The notes under the pieces are model-generated. The model was not told where the DNA came from. It saw only the letters and a list, made by a program, of their open reading frames with translations, and ran no database searches. From assembly GCF_016808335.1 (NCBI RefSeq), contig NC_053139.1, positions 16,052,782 to 16,116,781 on the forward strand: 64,000 bases of DNA, written 5' to 3'. Position 1 is the stretch's first letter, and every line of letters begins with the position of its first letter. This document shows, piece by piece, positions 46,116-57,800 of this stretch. Both the position numbers and the translations under genes were made by a program. This DNA comes from Panicum virgatum (Eukaryota; Streptophyta; Magnoliopsida; Poales; Poaceae).

Positions 46116-47126
46116 GCAAGCCCCGGAGCATAACCCTAATTTAAGTATTCAATGTTTATTTAAGTAATTGTGCATTTACGTTCTAGGAGTTGTATGAAAC
46201 CCTAGTATGCATGTTTTCCCTAGGTACCTGTAAGTCTATACAAGTGTACAGGTATCATTAGCAATGCTTTGCTAAGTAGGATCTCAGTAAAAGTCGAGTG
46301 ATTACTGTCACTCGTGAGATTTTGGATCTTGATTCCTTAGCAAATAGCTTGGAAATGAGTTGATGAGTAAAGAGAAATTGAGACCGGGCGGAGATGAGTT
46401 GGTTCTGGATATGAAAGGGATGGAAAGTAGCCTCCGCCTGTGTCGATTGAGGACCGTACCGTTGTTGGCTGTGCTGACCAAGTTTGAACAGTACTAACCA
46501 CATGCCGGAAGTAGGAGGTAGTCGAAACCGGTAAGCTAATTACCTGAATTGCTACGATACTTTGAATCGCGACCTGCTATTCTGGGAGTGGTATGATGGA
46601 GGGTGTTGGATTGTGTATCGCCTCCGGGATCTCTAGGAGTTCGCTATGAGGGGCCCTTCACCAAGGGTTTGGCAGGCGTGATTCAGACGTCAGGGTGATG
46701 AGGGGAACGATTGATGTGTGTGACCCGACGAGGTTTACGCGTGTTGTGTGAGTTAGGTCCACCTTGCAAGGTTAAATCGGATCGATTCGCCGTCTCTCTC
46801 GGTTAAAAGAACTTTGGTCACTTCATTAGATCGTAGTAAAGGATGGAATGAGAATGGAATGAAGATGTTTGATTTGTGTTTTACTAGAGGTTTAATGTAA
46901 TCAACCAGGTGCGCTCTAGATGATCAGGCTAATCTAGTTGTTACTTGTCAAACTAAATGGAGCAAAAATATTGAAAGTAAGGATCCAGTATTAGTAGCTT
47001 TTCAGCAAAACAAACCCAGAACCAAAAGCCTACATGTCTAGGAGTCGGCTAAGTATATACCATAGTCGGGTAAGCCTTGCTGAGTATTAGTATACTCAGG
47101 GTTGTCGTTGTAACCCTTCTGAGCAG

Positions 47127-47242
47127 GTTGTGTCCCCGCTGACTTCGAGGAGGTCTGTGCATCCTGGATTGGACAACCACTTCCTCCTGGTTGGACCGTC
47201 GAGTGGGTTCCGTCTTCTCCGTGTGAGTTAGGTGGCATCTAA
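47127..47242 (+). other. Terminal exon-like block, LTR E (intact)
   Basis: After a CCCTTCTGAGCAG acceptor, two entry bases, then CVPADFEEVCASWIGQPLPP, GWTVEWVPSSPCELGGI and TAA. The VPAD motif is shared with the terminal block of D. Joined to 45987-46115 through a 1011-bp intron, the frame is continuous for 80 residues. Confidence 0.55.
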
Positions 47243-47700
47243 GTATCTATTTTATTCCAGCACTTCCAGCTTTTACTTTTTGTTAAACCTTATTTCTTGC
47301 ACAATGGGTATCTATATTCTGTAACGACGCACCTACGCTAAGATAAGCAAGGTAAGCATTCTTGGTAGTCCTTTAGAATAGCCAACGTGTTTCATACGTG
47401 CGCGGGTCCCGTATGATGAGCATACGAGGAGGTGATAAGGCTCAATTCAAACAAGCCTGTCGCTATCTGTGCCTGATATGGAGTGCGGATTTCCTACCGT
47501 GTGATTGTGATCATGGCCATCTCGTAAGTCAATGTTACGAGGTGTAGACCTGTCATGCGGTTGGTCATGACCGTGACCCTTGGGACACATATACCCTAGG
47601 ATGTCCCGTAAGGCAAGTGTACGGGAAGTGAATACGTCGTTATGACGTATGCAGCGCTGCCCATTCAGCGTCAAACGTCTGGGTGCCATCTCTATAGTGG

Positions 47701-48370
47701 ATGATAATGTATGTGTGAATATGTGGGAAACTGCATATGCGTTACCCGTGTGGCATAGGACACATGGGGGTCGTTCGTGAGTGCTGGCACGAAGGGTCCA
47801 GAAGTGGTTATATATACTCTGTGTTCTTCTGCAGGTAAATTAACCACGTTAAGAGCATTATGAAATCCTTGATCGTAGGGACGACTAGTCTATATATACG
47901 GAGAGTATGTATTTATGTCACCGGTCGTCCTCGTATACCATATTTTGGTACTTGTTTGGTGGGAAATGATAGAACGTGCATGCATCTTGCATATTTGAGT
48001 TTGGTTTGATCGTCTTGTTGGTTATTGTTGCGCTTCAGTAAAATTTATTTATGTTTTTGTACAAAAATTTATTCTGCTGGTACTTAAAAATTTTGGAACT
48101 CCAGTGATGAGCTGTGCATTGGAGGTCTGCAAATTTGTAATTTTGTTTGAGAAATGTTCTGTACCACCTACGCTAGAGCTACTATGGACAGAACTTGTGC
48201 AACTTCGAGTTACCAAGCTACGACTCAAGTTGCGTAGATGCGGTTGCAACCGAAGCAAGTCATTTTATTTTTTCCCTTGGTGAACCATATCGTGAGGGAA
48301 ATGATTCATGCCGTGTGTTCATATTAGATATGCACATTCTTTATTTGCATGAATTAGTCCTGATAGCGGA
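47701..48370 (+). other. Element E region between LTR and gag
   Basis: A/T-rich leader-like DNA directly before the gag ATG at 48371. No TGGTATC primer-binding site was found, suggesting a deletion spanning the LTR end and PBS. Confidence 0.45.
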
Positions 48371-49349
48371 ATGGCTAACCAAAGGGTGGTTATTTTGCAA
48401 ATGGGTGATAACCATGCAGCCAACCATGACAATGAGAATCACGGAGCACTGCCCCAACCACCTCCCTCTTTGGCTCAGGCTATTGCGGCTCTTATCGCCG
48501 ACCGCAATGAGCATACTGAATTGATGAGGCAACTGGTGCAAGCCAATGCCGGCAGAGGTCGACACGCTTCCCCGCCACCACCAGCCGAAACTGACTATGT
48601 CGGTTTTCTGGCCACCCAACCACCTCTGTTCCATAAGGCCGATGATCCGCTTGAGGCAGATGCTTGAATTCGCACCATCGAGGACAAGTTTGGCATCCTC
48701 AATTGCACAAAAATGGACAAAGCTGCCTTTGCAGCGCAACAATTGAGAGGCCCAGCAAAGATATGGTGGGTCAATCACAAGGCTCTACTCCCCGCCAATA
48801 TGCATCTTACTTGAAATGAATTTGTGGCGGCTTTCAGAGCCCACCACATCCCTACTAGCTTGATATGGAGAAAGATGGCAGAATTCCTAGCCCTGAAGCA
48901 AGGGAGCAACACCGTTCTCCAGTATGCTCAAACCTTCAATCAGCTGTCCCAGTATGGTGGGTTCCACGTGGATACTGATGAGAAGAAATAGGATTGCTTC
49001 AGGAGGGGACTCAACACAAAGCTTCAGGACAAGCGAGCTCTTACTACTTGCGACAACTTCACTGAGCTAGTTAATAAGGTCATCACCCAGGAAGATGCCA
49101 CGCTAGCGCGCAAAGCTAACAAGAAAAGGAAGGCACCGGTGGGATCCTCCAGCAATGCACTGTAGAGGTATAAATTGGTTCAGACGGAAACTCAGCAGGC
49201 TTCAAACCGTCCTCCGCAGCAGGGTCGTTGGGTCGTTAGACCACCACAGCAACAATAGCAGTGGGCACACGTCTCCCGACATAGCAGCAGAGACCTCTTA
49301 CCTCTAGTGCTACAAGTTCCATGCTCCAACAACTACCCCTGTTACAATT
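48371..49349 (+). pseudogene. Element E gag
   Basis: ATG 48371 (MANQRVVILQMGDNHAANHD), an acidic/His N-terminus, then FLATQPPLFHKADDPLEADA, capsid core (FAAQQLRGPAKIWW, FRAHHIPTSLI, YAQTFNQLSQYGGFHVDTDE) and a CYNCGN knuckle near 49340 that has lost spacing. In-frame stops at 48665 and 48812 are TGG to TGA; those at about 48990, 49165 and 49258 fit CAG to TAG. It resembles the gag of element B. Confidence 0.85.
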
Positions 49350-49856
49350 GTGGTAATCTGGGGGCACTTAGCCCGTGACTGCCACATGCCACCTCGGCAG
49401 AATAACTACAAGACTCCTGCGCCGGGTCAAGGTTCCAGCCAGAAGGATCAGAAGAAGAAGATTGTACCTGCCGAAACTAGTCGCGTGAACTACACCACCC
49501 TGGAAGATATTCCAGAGGGCACTCAAGTAATGGCGGGTATGTTCTCCATTAACCACTGCCCAGCTATTGTGCTATTTGATTTTGGAGCATCTCACACATT
49601 TATCAGTCAAGCATGCATAGCACGACTCAACTTGCAAGTAACTCACCTGAAAAGCCCCTATATTATACGTGCACCAGGCGCACAGTTATACGCCAATCAA
49701 CTAATTCAGAGTGTGTCTCTTGATCTGGGTGGAAAAATCTTTCAGACCCAACTCCTTGTCCTTCCCAGCCAAGGGATAGATGTTATTCTTGGGATGAATT
49801 GGATGAAGGAACATTGTGTTATCCTCGATACCTCTTCTCGGGTCATCCGGCTTAAC
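49350..49856 (+). pseudogene. Element E protease
   Basis: Retropepsin region: VNYTTLEDIPEGTQVMAG, active-site loop [13 protein letters not shown], where the usual D-S-G has become D-F-G (probably inactivating), and [14 protein letters not shown]. Cut by solo LTR D3 at 49857. Confidence 0.85.
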
Positions 49857-51908
49857 TGTAACACCCTAATTTAAATTTCGGCAGTTAATAATAAATTTAT
49901 TTGGCTTTATTTAAATTTCTAAGGTTTATTGTGTTTAGTATGGCATTTAATTCAATTTTGTTCCATTAAGTATTTAAAATTTTGTCTAAGGTTAAAACTT
50001 TGTTGTTGCATTCATGCTGGTGCATGTTTTTATTTGAGTGTGGTTTGAATTCAAATTTTGATTTGAATTCAAACTTTGTTTGAAGTAGAAATAGAAAAGA
50101 GAAAGGAAAATAGAAAAGGAAAGGAACCCAAAACCCAACCCAACAACCCAAACCCAGCCCAAACCACCTTCCCAAGCCCAGCCCAGCACTCAGCCTGGCC
50201 CGCTCCCTTTCCCGCTTAGCAGGCCCGCTCGCCCTCTCCTCCGCTGGCCTAGGCCGTCTCGGCTCCGCTCGGTCCAGCCCAGAGCGCAACACCTCCACCA
50301 GCCCAGCGCCCGCGTACTTCGGCCCAGTCCTGCGCCGCGCGGCCCGCTCACCCTGCTCGGCCTGCAGCCGTGCTCGCTCCGCCCCGCGCGCTGCACCCAC
50401 TGCCAGCCGGGCCCGCAAGCCAGCGCGCCCGCTCTCACCCGCCTGCCACCGGGCCCCGCTTGCCAGGTCCTCCTTCCTCCTCCCGCATCCCCCGCGCGCT
50501 CAACGAAAACCGCCGCAGATCTCGCCGAGATCACGCCCTGGGCACGCACGCCCAAATCCCCGGGCTCGTGCCTTCTTAAACACCCTATCCACCCCCAGGT
50601 ACCCCAATCCGCATCCCGCCGCCTCCCCACAAACCCTAGCCGCCGCCTCCCTTTGCTCCGCTGCACAGAGGCTCTGCTCCGCCGCACTCACACCACCCCG
50701 CTGCCTCTCCACCCCGAAAGATCCTCGCAGGAGCACCGCCGTGCACCCAGGGGGCTTCCCAAGCTCTCTGCCCCGGAGCCCAGGCCCCACCTCGCCGGAA
50801 TCACGCCCTAAACGATCAACGGTGAGTTGCGCCGCCCGCCCAATTCTCTCACCGCCGTCGACTCTAGTGCCTAATTGACCCCTGGAACACTTCCACAGGA
50901 CCTTCGCGGGCCGGATCATGAGTTCTAGGAGCCGGAGACACCCTGCAGCGGCCCTCCTTCGAGCTCCGTCCGTGCGCCTCCGCCTGAGCTCGCCGCCGGC
51001 TCGTCTGCGTCGCGCCCCGTCCGATTCCACGCCCGGTGAGCCTCGCCCGCACCCCCTCTTCCTATTGCACGAGTTGTCGTAGCCCGTAGGCCACCCTCGC
51101 GGCATGAACACGCTCGCCGGCGCTGTTCCACCGCCGCCGAGCCACCCCTGTCGGTGAGACTCCCTCTCCCAGCCCCGCAACGCCCCGCTTTACACCTTAG
51201 TGGTTTGCGCTACCGCGTGCATGCTTCCCGGCCCATCCCTAGCTCAAACCCACCCCCGGAGCGCCGGATGGGCGAACTCCGGCGGCTCCGCGGCCGCGCG
51301 CCGCCGCGCTCCGTGAGCAGCGCCGCCGCCCCGCGCGCCCAAACCCCCCCAGCCACCCGATCCGAAAGCGACGGCCTAGATTAGATCTAGGACCAAGCCA
51401 CCCTGAGCCGTCGGATCAAGATCCAAGCGCCCTGAATCAAAGATAACGGTTCGGCCTGTGTATTTTCCTTAAGAGCCCCTAAGGTTTTCCACAATCAACC
51501 CGCGGTCCAGCCTTAGTCAAAAATAATTACGTATAGGTCCTGTTTTTAATGTTTAGGCCCCTGCTCTTTCCGGAAATAGTGCCCGCCGTCCCTGTCCTCG
51601 TGTTTTTGCAAGTTAGACCCTAAAGCTTTAGTTTAATTATGTTTTAGCCCTCGGTTTTTGCAGAAAACCCCCTGGAACTTCAGTTTTCTTACAAATAAGC
51701 CCCTAGAACTTGTTTTTAGCCTAGAAAACGCGTTTTAGCTCCGTTTTTAGCGTTCTTTATATCCACGCGATCGTTGTAACGAGTAGAATAGTTTTAGCTT
51801 AGTTTTTCTTGCTGTTTTTATGTATTGGTGTATTGTTTCTTAGTTTTTGTTAGTGTTTGCTTGTATGCTTATTATCGTGCATTGTTTTGGCCATGTGTTC
51901 GTGAGTAG

Positions 51909-51998
51909 ACGTTGATCCATCTGAGGAGCCTCAGTACCAGTACCAGGAGCAGCCGTCTTCCGAGCACTTTGAGTAGCAGTAGGAGCAGTACGAGGAAG
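51909..51998 (+). other. Internal exon-like block, LTR D3
   Basis: 90 bp, same borders as D1. Reads VDPSEEPQYQYQEQPSS, then EHFE-stop-Q-stop-EQYEE. Both stops are TAG where D1 or D2 has CAG. Confidence 0.5.
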
Positions 51999-53044
51999 GC
52001 AAGTATAACATGAACAACCTATCATCTTTAAATACAAATTCATACTGCATTTTAATACTGTATGTCTATAAGGATTTCCTAGCCACTTTATATCCTTTAT
52101 ATATATCCTTGGGTTGCATTTTGGGTTAGTTGTGCTAGATTGCTACGCTATAACACACTCTGGTCCTTTTTAATTAATTTGACTAATGGTTTACTTGAAC
52201 TTAATTCTGAGAGTGGCCCTCTGTGTGGATGAGTGGCTCACGTCTCGTTAAAAGATGGTTTTTATAGAAACATGGTTTAGGGGGCCAGCACGGTGCTTAG
52301 TGCTTGGTTGGCCACTCTCCATAAGGACCGGTTCATAGAGCGACAACCTGGGACAACAGCGCTACCACAAGGCTAGAATGGGATAGACTTGGCGTAATAA
52401 TTAGATCTTTTTGATTTGAAGTAACTTACCTGCGGGGCAAGAGTAGTAAGCTTCAATGGTCCCTGTTCCTCCGGCTGGTCTGTGCTTGGATTGCGCTCCT
52501 GTGCTTGTACCCCCGTGAGGTGGGCCCCATCGTCGCTGACCTATCTCTCGCGGTTACGCCTTACCAACGAGATTCTTTGTAACGGCCTCGTAGTGAGTCG
52601 CTAGTCATCTCACCTAAGGAAGTGTGATGAACCCCTGGCGTAGCTCACGACTTGTGGGTAAAGATGTGCAACCTCTGCAGAGTGTAAAACTGGTATACTA
52701 GCCGTGCTCACGGTTATGAGCGGCCCAGATCCTCCTTTTGATTAGTGGAGTTATCTCCTTCCGACGAGGGAGGTGCTTCTCGGGGTTACCTTGGTTTGGT
52801 TTGGTTTGGTTCTCAGTAGTATCATGATTAAATTTGACTAATTACTATGTAACCGGGTTAATGGTAATTCATCAACTTGTAGTAAATAGTTTTAATAAAA
52901 ATTTTGCCAAGATTAAAAGCTAATGCAGTTGAGTCAGCCAACCTTAGAGCCTCATAGTTTGTGTTATACTTGTTGAGTACAAGTTGCGTACTCACTCTTG
53001 CCTCTTCTCTACTTTTTCCTCTTGGCTACGCTACTGCTGCTCAG

Positions 53045-53100
53045 TTCCTGCCGACTCGAGGGAGTTCGTCCAGCGCTACCAGGACTACGAGGACTTCTAG
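53045..53100 (+). other. Terminal exon-like block, LTR D3
   Basis: Two entry bases, then PADSREFVQRYQDYEDF and TAG, intact. Confidence 0.5.
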
Positions 53101-53360
53101 GTGCTTCGTCTCCCAGTCGACGTCCCTGTGGCGCCCTGCTTCAGCTTCGGAGAGCTTTATCGTATTTTTGTACTTCGCTTCCGCTGTATCAGACATTTTT
53201 TGTCATTATTGTAATAAATAACATTCGTATTCGCTTTATTATGTCTTTTTACGTGATATGTGCTTTGATATACTGTTCATTCTGTTGTATATACGTGTGA
53301 CTTGATCCTGGCACGTATATGATTGCTCGGTTTATGTTCTTTTATAAACCGGGTGTTACA

Positions 53361-55136
53361 TTAACTCTCCCACATATGGTCCTATGGATATTCATCTTTC
53401 CCAGCACGAGATTCCAACAAGAGCAGTATATCATCTCAAGGCAAAAACCTTAGAAGAAATTCCGGTGGTTTGTGAATACCCCGATGTGTTTCCGGAGGAC
53501 TTGCCAAGCATGCCTCCCGATCGGGATATTGAATTCATCATTGAGTTACAACCTGGCACAGCACCCATATCTAGAAGACCATATAGAATGACTTCGAGTG
53601 AGCTAGCTGAATTAAAAATCCAGTTGCAAGAGTTGCAAGATAAAGGTTTCATTCGACTGAGCACCTCACCTTGGGGATGCCCAGCTCTGTTCGTAAAGAA
53701 GAAAGATCACGGGCTAAGGTTATGTGTGGATTATCGACCTCTGAATGTAGTCACTATCAAAAACAAATACCCCCTTCCCCGTATTGATCTTCTTTTTGAT
53801 CAATTAGCTGGAGCTAAAGTATTCTCAAAGATAGATCTTTGATTTGGCTATCATCAAATCAAAATCAAACCAGCAGATATACCAAAAACTGCTTTCTCGA
53901 CTCGTTATGGTCTTTACGAGTATTTGGTAATGTCCTTCGGTTTAACCAATGCTCCCGCTTATTTCATGTATCTCATGAATTCGGTATTCATGCCGGAGTT
54001 AGATAAGTTCGTCATGATGTTTATTGATGATATCTTAATCTACTCCAAGAATGAAGAAGAACATGCTCATCATCTTTACGTAGTTCTTCAACGTCTCAGA
54101 GAGCACTAAATTTATGCCAAATTCAGCAAGTGTGACTTCTGGCTGAAGGAAGTTCCATTTCTAGGTCATGTCATATCTGCTGAGGGTATTTCCGTTGATC
54201 CCAGCAAGGTATAGGATGTACTAGATTGGGAAGCCCCAACTTCTGTCCCTAAAATCCGTAGTTTCCTGGGTCTAGCTGGGTATTATCGTCGGCTCATCCC
54301 AGAATTCTCCAAAATTTCTAAACTAATGACTGAACTCCTTAAGAAGGGTGTCAAGTTCTATTGGAGTAATCAATGTGAGCAAGCGTTCCAAAAATTGAAA
54401 ATGCTCCTTACTTCGGCACCGATATTGGCCCAGCCTGACACTACAAAACCTTTCGATGTCTATTGTGATGCCTCAGGCACAGGACTTGGCTGTGTTCTGA
54501 TGCAGGAGAACCGAGTGATTGCTTATGCTTCTCGATCACTCAAGCGGCATGAAGAGAACTACCCAACCCATGATCTTGAATTAGCAGCTGTGGTTCATGC
54601 TCTGAAGATCTGGCGACACTATCTTCTGGGTGCATTATGTAAAATCTATACCGATCATAAGAGTCTCAAATATCTTTTCACTCAAGCTGATTTGAACATG
54701 AGTCAAAGGAGATGGCTTGAGTTGATTAAAGATTATGAGCTTGAAGTGCATTATCATCCGGGCAAGGCAAATGTGGTTGCAGATGCGCTAAGTCTCAAAG
54801 CTCACTTTCATTGCCTCTCAGCTATACCATTAAGTGAGTCTCTTTGCTTTGAAATGGAAAAGCTGAACTTAAGTATTGTACTACATGGCAAATTGGCCCA
54901 TCTAGAACTCACTCCTACTCTTCGTGATCTCGTCGTCACGGCACAAAGGAAAGATAAAGGGGTGAAGGAAATTCAAAGAAGACTATCAGAGGGAGATCCC
55001 AAAGTAAGTTGTTTTCACCAAGATAGTGAGAATGTGTTATGGTTCAAAAACCGATTAGTGGTGCCTAAGAATTTTGAGCTTAGAAAATAAATTCTTGATG
55101 AGGCTCATACTTCTCGACTATCGATCCATCCAGGTA
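53361..55136 (+). pseudogene. Element E RT, RNase H and integrase N-terminus
   Basis: [19 protein letters not shown] ([36 protein letters not shown]), [19 protein letters not shown], RNase H ([36 protein letters not shown]), and integrase start (HTSRLSIHPG). Stops: after SKIDL (CGA to TGA), after LREH (CAA to TAA), in KV-stop-DVLDW (CAG to TAG), and after FELRK (TAA). Truncated by element F. Confidence 0.88.
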
Positions 55137-55302
55137 GCCTGGTAATGTACCCTAAGTTTACGTACTTCACTATCCTGTTACAAGTACTCTAGTATCCGAG
55201 ACTGCTGTCTTTAGAGGTCCCGGGCTCCCTTATAGTATAAGGCTTGGTTTCTTGCACCTTACTTTGAGGTCCGGTGACATAATTCATCGGTTCGTCAGCA
55301 AC

Positions 55303-55770
55303 GACTCAAGTCCACTCCGGTGGCCCGCTCCGGCGGAGACCGCTCGCCACGGTCGACTCAAGTCCACTCCGGTGGCCCGCGCCGGCGGAGACCGCTCGCC
55401 ACGGTCGACTCAAGTCCACTCCGGTGGCCCGCTCCGGCGGAGACAGCTCGCCACAGTCGACTCAAGTCCACTCCAGTGGCCCGCTACGGCGGAGACCGCT
55501 CGCCACGGTCGACTCAAGTCCACTCCAGTGGCCCACTCCGGCGGAGACCGCTCGCCACGGTCGACTCAAGTCCACTCCGGTGGCCCGCTCCGGTGGAGAC
55601 CGCTCGCCACAGTCGACTCAAGTCCACTCCGGTGGCCCGTTCCAGCGGAGACCGCTCTCCACGGTCGACTCAAGTCCACTCCGGTGGCCCGCTCCGGCGT
55701 AGACCGCTCACCACGGTCGACTCAAGTCCACTCCGGTGGCCCGCTCCGGCGGAGACCACTCGCCACGGTC
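55303..55770. repeat. 52-bp tandem repeat, exactly nine copies
   Basis: Nine units beginning GACTCAAGTCCACTCCGGTG and ending GCTCGCCACGGTC; 9 x 52 = 468 bp. Units differ at one to three positions. Because 52 is not a multiple of 3, each plus-strand frame cycles through all three unit readings with a 52-residue super-period; all three frames happen to lack stops. This is noncoding 3' sequence of element F, not a protein repeat. Confidence 0.95.
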
Positions 55771-56048
55771 GCCAAAAGCTGGGTCCGGGAAGTGATGCTT
55801 GCTCCCTGAGCGATCCGAGGTCTGTGTAGCCGCTTAGCTTGGTTCCGTACCCTAAGCCTACACCTTCGTCGTCCTATGGAGGAGCGCTCTAGTACCAGAA
55901 CCTAGCAACAGGTGAACTGGCCTCAGGGGTCCGGAGCGCCCGTTCTTTGCATGAGCACACCAACGCAATCAAGCTTGCGTGGAAACACATCACGGTAGTG
56001 GCCCCACCCGCGGGTTCGTACCTCTCCCGAGGTAGGCCCAGGGGCCAC

Positions 56049-57162
56049 TGTCGGTACCCCAGGACTGGGGTACCCCCTCTTGCTGTGTCTAGGCAAGAGC
56101 CTTGTGGTTATCCTTGACTATGTCCAAACAGCCGGACCCCTGCGGTCTGGAGCCCTGTTCACCCGACAACGGTCCCGGACCCGTCCCCCGGCTGGGGAAG
56201 GTCCGGGAGCACCACGTGTTCCGGGAGAAGCAGGCGCTCAGCCTGAACAGCCAAAGCCTCCGGACCTCCCATGGGAGGTTCGGACCCCCGCAGAGTCCCG
56301 GACCCCCCATGGGGTCCCGAACCCCCTGAATAGTAAACCGGACCCCTCACTAAGGGAAGGAATTGACACCCCGCCCCGGGGTGGTCCGGAGCCGCCACAT
56401 GTCTACAAGCACAGACGCGAATACAAGGCCACTAGGTCTCCATACTAAACCTCACCTACTACTGCATTCATTACGGTATGTGGACGTCCGCAATAATGTA
56501 GCAGAAGCCGAGGTGATTCTTTGACCAGGGGACACTATTGATCGCGTATTACCAAGATGTATAGTGGAGTTGCTGGCGCCGCCCACGCCGCGCCTGTCAG
56601 TCTGCCATGACAGTTGGATACGACGACTCGGCTTCTGCTATTATGACGCCTACATAATAGCCTCAACAGGCCACGCTGCAAGCTACGTTTTCCCAACGGG
56701 CACCTTGCTGATGGGACAAGAGAAGACCTCCCTTAGTCAGAGGGTCAGCAGGGCATGGAAGCATATTGGAGAAAAGATTCACAACTACTGTAGCCATTTA
56801 AGTACTCTGCGCAGTATGCTGCACAGTCATGTTGGGCCCACTTGTCGGGGCCTCAACGTCCTATGTATCCGCACCCCTTGGTCTATAAAAGGGGGGCGCC
56901 CGCTAGAAGAAAAACTCAGGCTGGGTGAAGGCCAAGGCCCGGCAGAGGATAGGTTCATACACAACCAAGAACAATACTTCTCCCAGTAGATGTAGGGTAT
57001 TACGCTCCGGCGGCCCGAACCACTCTAGATCGTGTGTTCTTGTGTGCTTGTCTCAGTGTAAGATTAGCCCAACCGCCTAGTACTTCCCCTAGTACTCCCT
57101 CACTGGGAATAGGCGGGTGCGTTCCGCCACCCGGCTGTGGGTACCCTAAAATCCCCGCGACA
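56049..57162 (+). mobile_element. Element F LTR
   Basis: Starts TGTCGGTACCCC and ends GGTACCCTAAAATCCCCGCGACA-type sequence, with GGTACCC inverted at both ends. It contains several CCGGACCCC and GGTCCCGA repeats (56150-56400). TATAAAAG at about 56883-56890 is a good promoter candidate. Confidence 0.8.
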
Positions 57163-57350
57163 GTTGGCCTGCCTCGAACTCAAAAGGGTTACGATTCTAT
57201 CTGGGTTATAGTAGATCGCCTTACCAAATCGGCTCATTTCCTTCCAGTAAAGACAAGGTACTTGGCCAAGCAGTATGCCGAGTTGTACATGGGTTACATA
57301 CTATATTTACATGGTGTGCCAAAGACCATCATATCAGATACAGGGCAAGA
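57163..57350 (+). pseudogene. Element E integrase core fragment
   Basis: GLPRTQKGYDSIWVIVDRLT, KSAHFLPVKTRY, then LYLHGVPKTIISDTGQD, where homology stops in the second Asp region. The remaining integrase and the start of the 3' LTR were deleted. Confidence 0.85.
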
Positions 57351-57685
57351 TGTGAGGCCCACTTTTATCGTCGCTCGTAGTACCTTATTGTATTTCGAAC
57401 TCGGTTTTAACTCCTGCTATGTTTGAACTCTGTTGTTTGTATTCAAAACTTTTATGTAAAATCCTTGTTGTAAATTAATTTGAGAATCTTTGTATGCTTG
57501 TATCACCTGTGCTCGTCTTCGTGCGAGTCTTCTAGTGCAATTGTGATCCTGGAGTATAGTAGTTTAATCGGAAATTACCCGACGGACTGCCGGATTACAC
57601 CGTTTTAAGTGCGTGGAAATTTGATTATTCATTAAGATGATAGTTAGCGCACTTAGGCCGGTTTAATTTGGGCGGTTCTGCTACA
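57351..57685 (+). mobile_element. Element E 3' LTR remnant
   Basis: A/T-rich 335 bp ending GGTTTAATTTGGGCGGTTCTGC-TACA, similar to the B LTR end (TTTTAATTTGACAGTTCTGTCA in element orientation). It directly precedes the second CCTGT duplication of E. Confidence 0.65.
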
Positions 57686-57800
57686 CCTGTTTTCATATCA
57701 ACAAGAGACAAAAAAACAAAACCAACTTAGCCTGTTTAGCAAGCGTATACCAATTTTGATTTTGTTCACAACTTTTGCCTATGTGGCTTCAATCTATGCC

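Larger units (their letters stand above)
44318..47700 (+). mobile_element. Element E 5' LTR (right edge uncertain)
   Basis: Starts TGTAACACCCCTG. Contains the hairpin block AAAGTTGTAGG...CTACAACTT (44485-44516), a GC-rich leader (44610-45370) with a CCGCG/GTGAGC donor at 45043/45044, an exon-like block at 45987-46115, an intron-like region with a GTAGTCGAAACCGGTAAGC segment also present inverted in LTR B (32660s), and a terminal exon-like block at 47127-47242. I could not find the LTR 3' end or a PBS, so the right border is a guess. Confidence 0.6.
49857..53360 (+). mobile_element. Solo LTR D3 (3504 bp)
   Basis: TGTAACACCCTAATT to CCGGGTGTTACA with TTAAC duplications at 49852-49856 and 53361-53365. 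The E pol frame resumes after it. Exon-like blocks are at 51909-51998 (two CAG to TAG) and 53045-53100 (intact); AATAAA is at 53213-53218. It is a third member of the D1/D2 family. Confidence 0.9.
55137..57162 (+). mobile_element. Element F: 3' part of an LTR retrotransposon
   Basis: A complete LTR at 56049-57162 (TGTCGGTACCCCAGG to CCCCGCGACA, 1114 bp) is preceded by 0.9 kb of internal noncoding sequence with a 52-bp tandem array. The 5' LTR and coding part are missing. The left border is approximate (integrase homology of E fades at about 55137). About 65 codons of E integrase between the flanks are gone, and no TSD is seen, so F arrived with, or later caused, a deletion. Confidence 0.7.
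44318..57685 (+). mobile_element. Element E, Ty3/gypsy, with D3 and F nested
   Basis: Begins TGTAACACCCCTG and ends GGTTCTGCTACA, flanked by CCTGT at 44313-44317 and 57686-57690. It inserted into the H leader between PBS and gag. It has a 5' LTR with the conserved exon-like blocks, gag, protease, (D3), RT, RNase H, integrase start, (F), a short integrase piece and only the last ~335 bp of a 3' LTR. The LTR is related to LTR B (shared AAAGTTGTAG hairpin block and exon architecture). Confidence 0.85.

Noticed and set aside
55252..55829. Repetitive proteins of 90-185 residues in the 52-bp array
   Set aside because: All three plus frames are open simply because the unit lacks stops; the period is not a multiple of 3.
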